Shown here: positions 4,545 through 5,466 of the stretch, one piece after another | How positions within the stretch are numbered: the stretch's first letter is position 1 | How the letters are laid out: the number at the start of each line of letters is the position of its first letter | Origin: Desulfobacterales bacterium | Lineage (GTDB): Bacteria; Desulfobacterota; Desulfobacteria; Desulfobacterales; Desulfobacteraceae | Direction: 5' to 3' | Assembly: GCA_022361095.1 (NCBI GenBank) | Contig: JAKSBO010000154.1 | Span: 1 to 5,466 of the forward strand | Length of the DNA: 5,466 nt | Translations under genes and position numbers: made by a program | Notes under the pieces: generated by a model | What the model saw: the letters and a program-made list of their open reading frames with translations, nothing else | The model's database searches: none | Told to the model about the DNA's origin: nothing

Positions 4545-5231
4545 TTAGCGTTTACGCTTCTTTTTATTTTTTTTACGTGAAGCCTTAGCCCTTTTCCTTT
4601 TTTGCTTCTTTTTTTCTTTTGTTTTTTTCGATTGTGGGTTTTCAGAAATAAAATTCAAAGCTCTTCTTGTTGATGGTATCTCGCTTGAATCTTCCATTAT
4701 GCTTTCATTAAAGGTTTGAGCAAACTTGTTCATTTGGTTTTGATCGGTCATATCAAAACCTGCGTTCTCTCCCATTGTCATGAATGATTTAGCCATACCA
4801 AATTTAGATGAATCATTCATAATGTCATTAAACTGTGGTTCAATTTTAGCTAATAGATTAATGATAATATCTGCATTTGAAAGTTTATATGTGCTTTTTA
4901 GGAATTGCCAAAATGCTAATAATTCGGAAATAGCATCGTCAGCATCTTCAGGGGAACTCAAGGAAATCTTTCTTGGGAAAAGATCGGTTATGATTTCATT
5001 AATATCTTGTTCATCCATTTGAGGCAAAGCAACACCAACATAACCAAATCCATAATATATTAGCTGAGCAATCCAGAATCCCATTTCAGGATCGGCTTTA
5101 ATACGTTCCTGGCCTTCAGGTGAAAGTGCAAATTTTTCTAAAACAGAGTCTTGGTAACTTTCTAATGCCTCTTCTGATTCATAACTTCCATCGTATTCTA
5201 TTTCATCAAGTTGATTGATATTGAAATTCAT
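4545..5231 (-). CDS. Protein of unknown function with Lys/Arg-rich C-terminal tail
   Basis: I do not recognise this 228-residue protein well enough to name it. It has three visible parts. Residues 1-50 are acidic (DEIEYDGSYESEEALE). A central, probably all-helical domain (about 50-185) includes FWIAQLIYYGFGYVGVALPQ, then EIITDLFPRKISLSSPEDAD, AFWQFLKSTYKLSNADIIIN and FNDIMNDSSKFGMAKSFM. The tail (201-228) is almost all Lys and Arg. No signal peptide or membrane helix is evident. The tail suggests binding to nucleic acid or the ribosome; this is inference from charge only. The start at ATG 5231-5229 has AGGGTGA about eight bases upstream. It stands alone between the parDE remnant and a transposase remnant. 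Even codon structure over its whole length and a plausible ribosome binding site make it a real gene. The tail is encoded by a long A/G-rich run (pyrimidine-rich on the plus strand, about 4550-4630). Confidence 0.75.
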   Translation of the reverse strand: MNFNINQLDEIEYDGSYESEEALESYQDSVLEKFALSPEGQERIKADPEMGFWIAQLIYYGFGYVGVALPQMDEQDINEIITDLFPRKISLSSPEDADDAISELLAFWQFLKSTYKLSNADIIINLLAKIEPQFNDIMNDSSKFGMAKSFMTMGENAGFDMTDQNQMNKFAQTFNESIMEDSSEIPSTRRALNFISENPQSKKTKEKKKQKRKRAKASRKKNKKKRKR

Positions 5232-5242
5232 TTTTGATTCAC

Positions 5243-5274
5243 CCTAATTATTAATAAGTTAGGATTCATATCAA
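5243..5274 (-). promoter_or_regulatory. Palindrome and candidate promoter before the unknown gene
   Basis: CCTAA (5243-5247), the perfect palindrome TTATTAATAA (5248-5257), one G, then TTAGG (5259-5263) form a nearly perfect 21-base inverted repeat directly upstream of the ribosome binding site. On the minus strand TTGATA (5274-5269) and AATAAT (5252-5247), 16 bases apart, resemble a sigma-70 promoter whose -10 box lies in the palindrome. The -35 would lie at the very end of the transposase remnant. The predicted start would leave a very short leader, so the exact boxes are uncertain; the palindrome itself is directly visible. Confidence 0.35.
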
Positions 5275-5466
5275 TGCGAACCTCCCCTGCCATAAATGGC
5301 CGCGCCGGCCTTCCCTTAAATTGATCATTCTTGTATCTCTCCGGTGTGCCTCCCCGCAGGCCAGATTTAATCCATCCTTTGTTTCAGGAACTGCATGAGG
5401 TGAATGTGATTGGGCATCAGGCAATAGGTCCATATATCAACCTTATAGTTCAAACACCATTCCGAC
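5266..5466 (-). pseudogene. REP-associated tyrosine (Y1, HUH) transposase remnant, cut by window edge
   Basis: Read on the minus strand from the right edge, one frame gives SEWCLNYKVDIWTYCLMPNH then IHLM and soon stops. The similarity continues in the next frame as AVPETKDGLNLACGEAHRRD, then TRMINLREGRRGHLWQGRFA, stop 5268-5266. YCLMPNHIHL contains the His-hydrophobic-His (HUH) metal site of Y1 transposases, and the AVPET...EAHRR...HLWQGRF continuation is typical of the REP-associated group (TnpA_REP/RAYT). One missing base near 5394-5397 explains the frame change. After RFA the similarity ends abruptly, so the downstream region with the catalytic tyrosine is absent. Family members nick and rejoin single-stranded DNA at hairpin sequences; this copy must be dead. 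The 5' part continues beyond the window. Confidence 0.85.

Noticed and set aside
4780..5022. 80-codon plus-strand frame inside the unknown minus-strand gene
   Set aside because: Shadow of the minus-strand gene, with no ribosome binding site or domain.
4509..5240. TTGATTC repeated at 4509-4515, 4531-4537 and 5234-5240 around the unknown gene
   Set aside because: Only seven bases in AT-rich sequence and with irregular placement; chance is an adequate explanation.

Overview
The window looks like chromosomal DNA from an anaerobic, delta-proteobacterial-type organism; a sulfate reducer of the Desulfobacter kind is my guess from the style of the ProB and LysE-family proteins and from the accessory genes. 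No ribosomal RNA or other decisive taxonomic marker is present, so this placement is inference. The left part (1 to about 2280) is ordinary, fairly GC-rich housekeeping sequence. The right part (about 2280 to 5466) is visibly AT-richer and holds accessory genes and gene remnants.

Left part: on the minus strand lie proB (glutamate 5-kinase with a PUA domain) and, 35 bases downstream, the first 85 codons of proA (gamma-glutamyl phosphate reductase). These are the first two steps of proline synthesis, arranged as a proBA operon. Divergent from them on the plus strand is a LysE/RhtB-type amino-acid exporter. The 206-base gap between the two start codons holds candidate promoters for both directions. 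It also holds a textbook intrinsic-terminator hairpin facing proB just upstream of its start, so any transcript reaching proB must pass through it.

Right part: first comes an intact type II toxin-antitoxin pair in toxin-first (HigBA-like) order, preceded by a near-consensus promoter overlapping an inverted repeat. The predicted transcription start falls on the GTG start codon of the toxin. Next comes the N-terminal remnant of a tyrosine recombinase with two compensating frameshifts. After it comes a ParD antitoxin with a strong Shine-Dalgarno site, followed by a ParE toxin gene broken by a single missing base, so ParD appears to be left without a working partner. Two hairpins lie in the following gap. 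On the minus strand is a 228-residue protein of unknown function with a strongly basic Lys/Arg-rich tail. Immediately upstream of it the window ends in the remnant of a REP-associated (Y1, HUH) transposase, frameshifted and lacking its catalytic tyrosine region.

Overall this is a small island of toxin-antitoxin modules and decayed mobile-element genes next to a proline-biosynthesis locus. I see no clear new multi-gene system. The items most worth following are the attenuator-like hairpin before proB, the leaderless-looking toxin-antitoxin operon, the orphaned ParD, and the unknown basic-tailed protein with a palindrome at its promoter.
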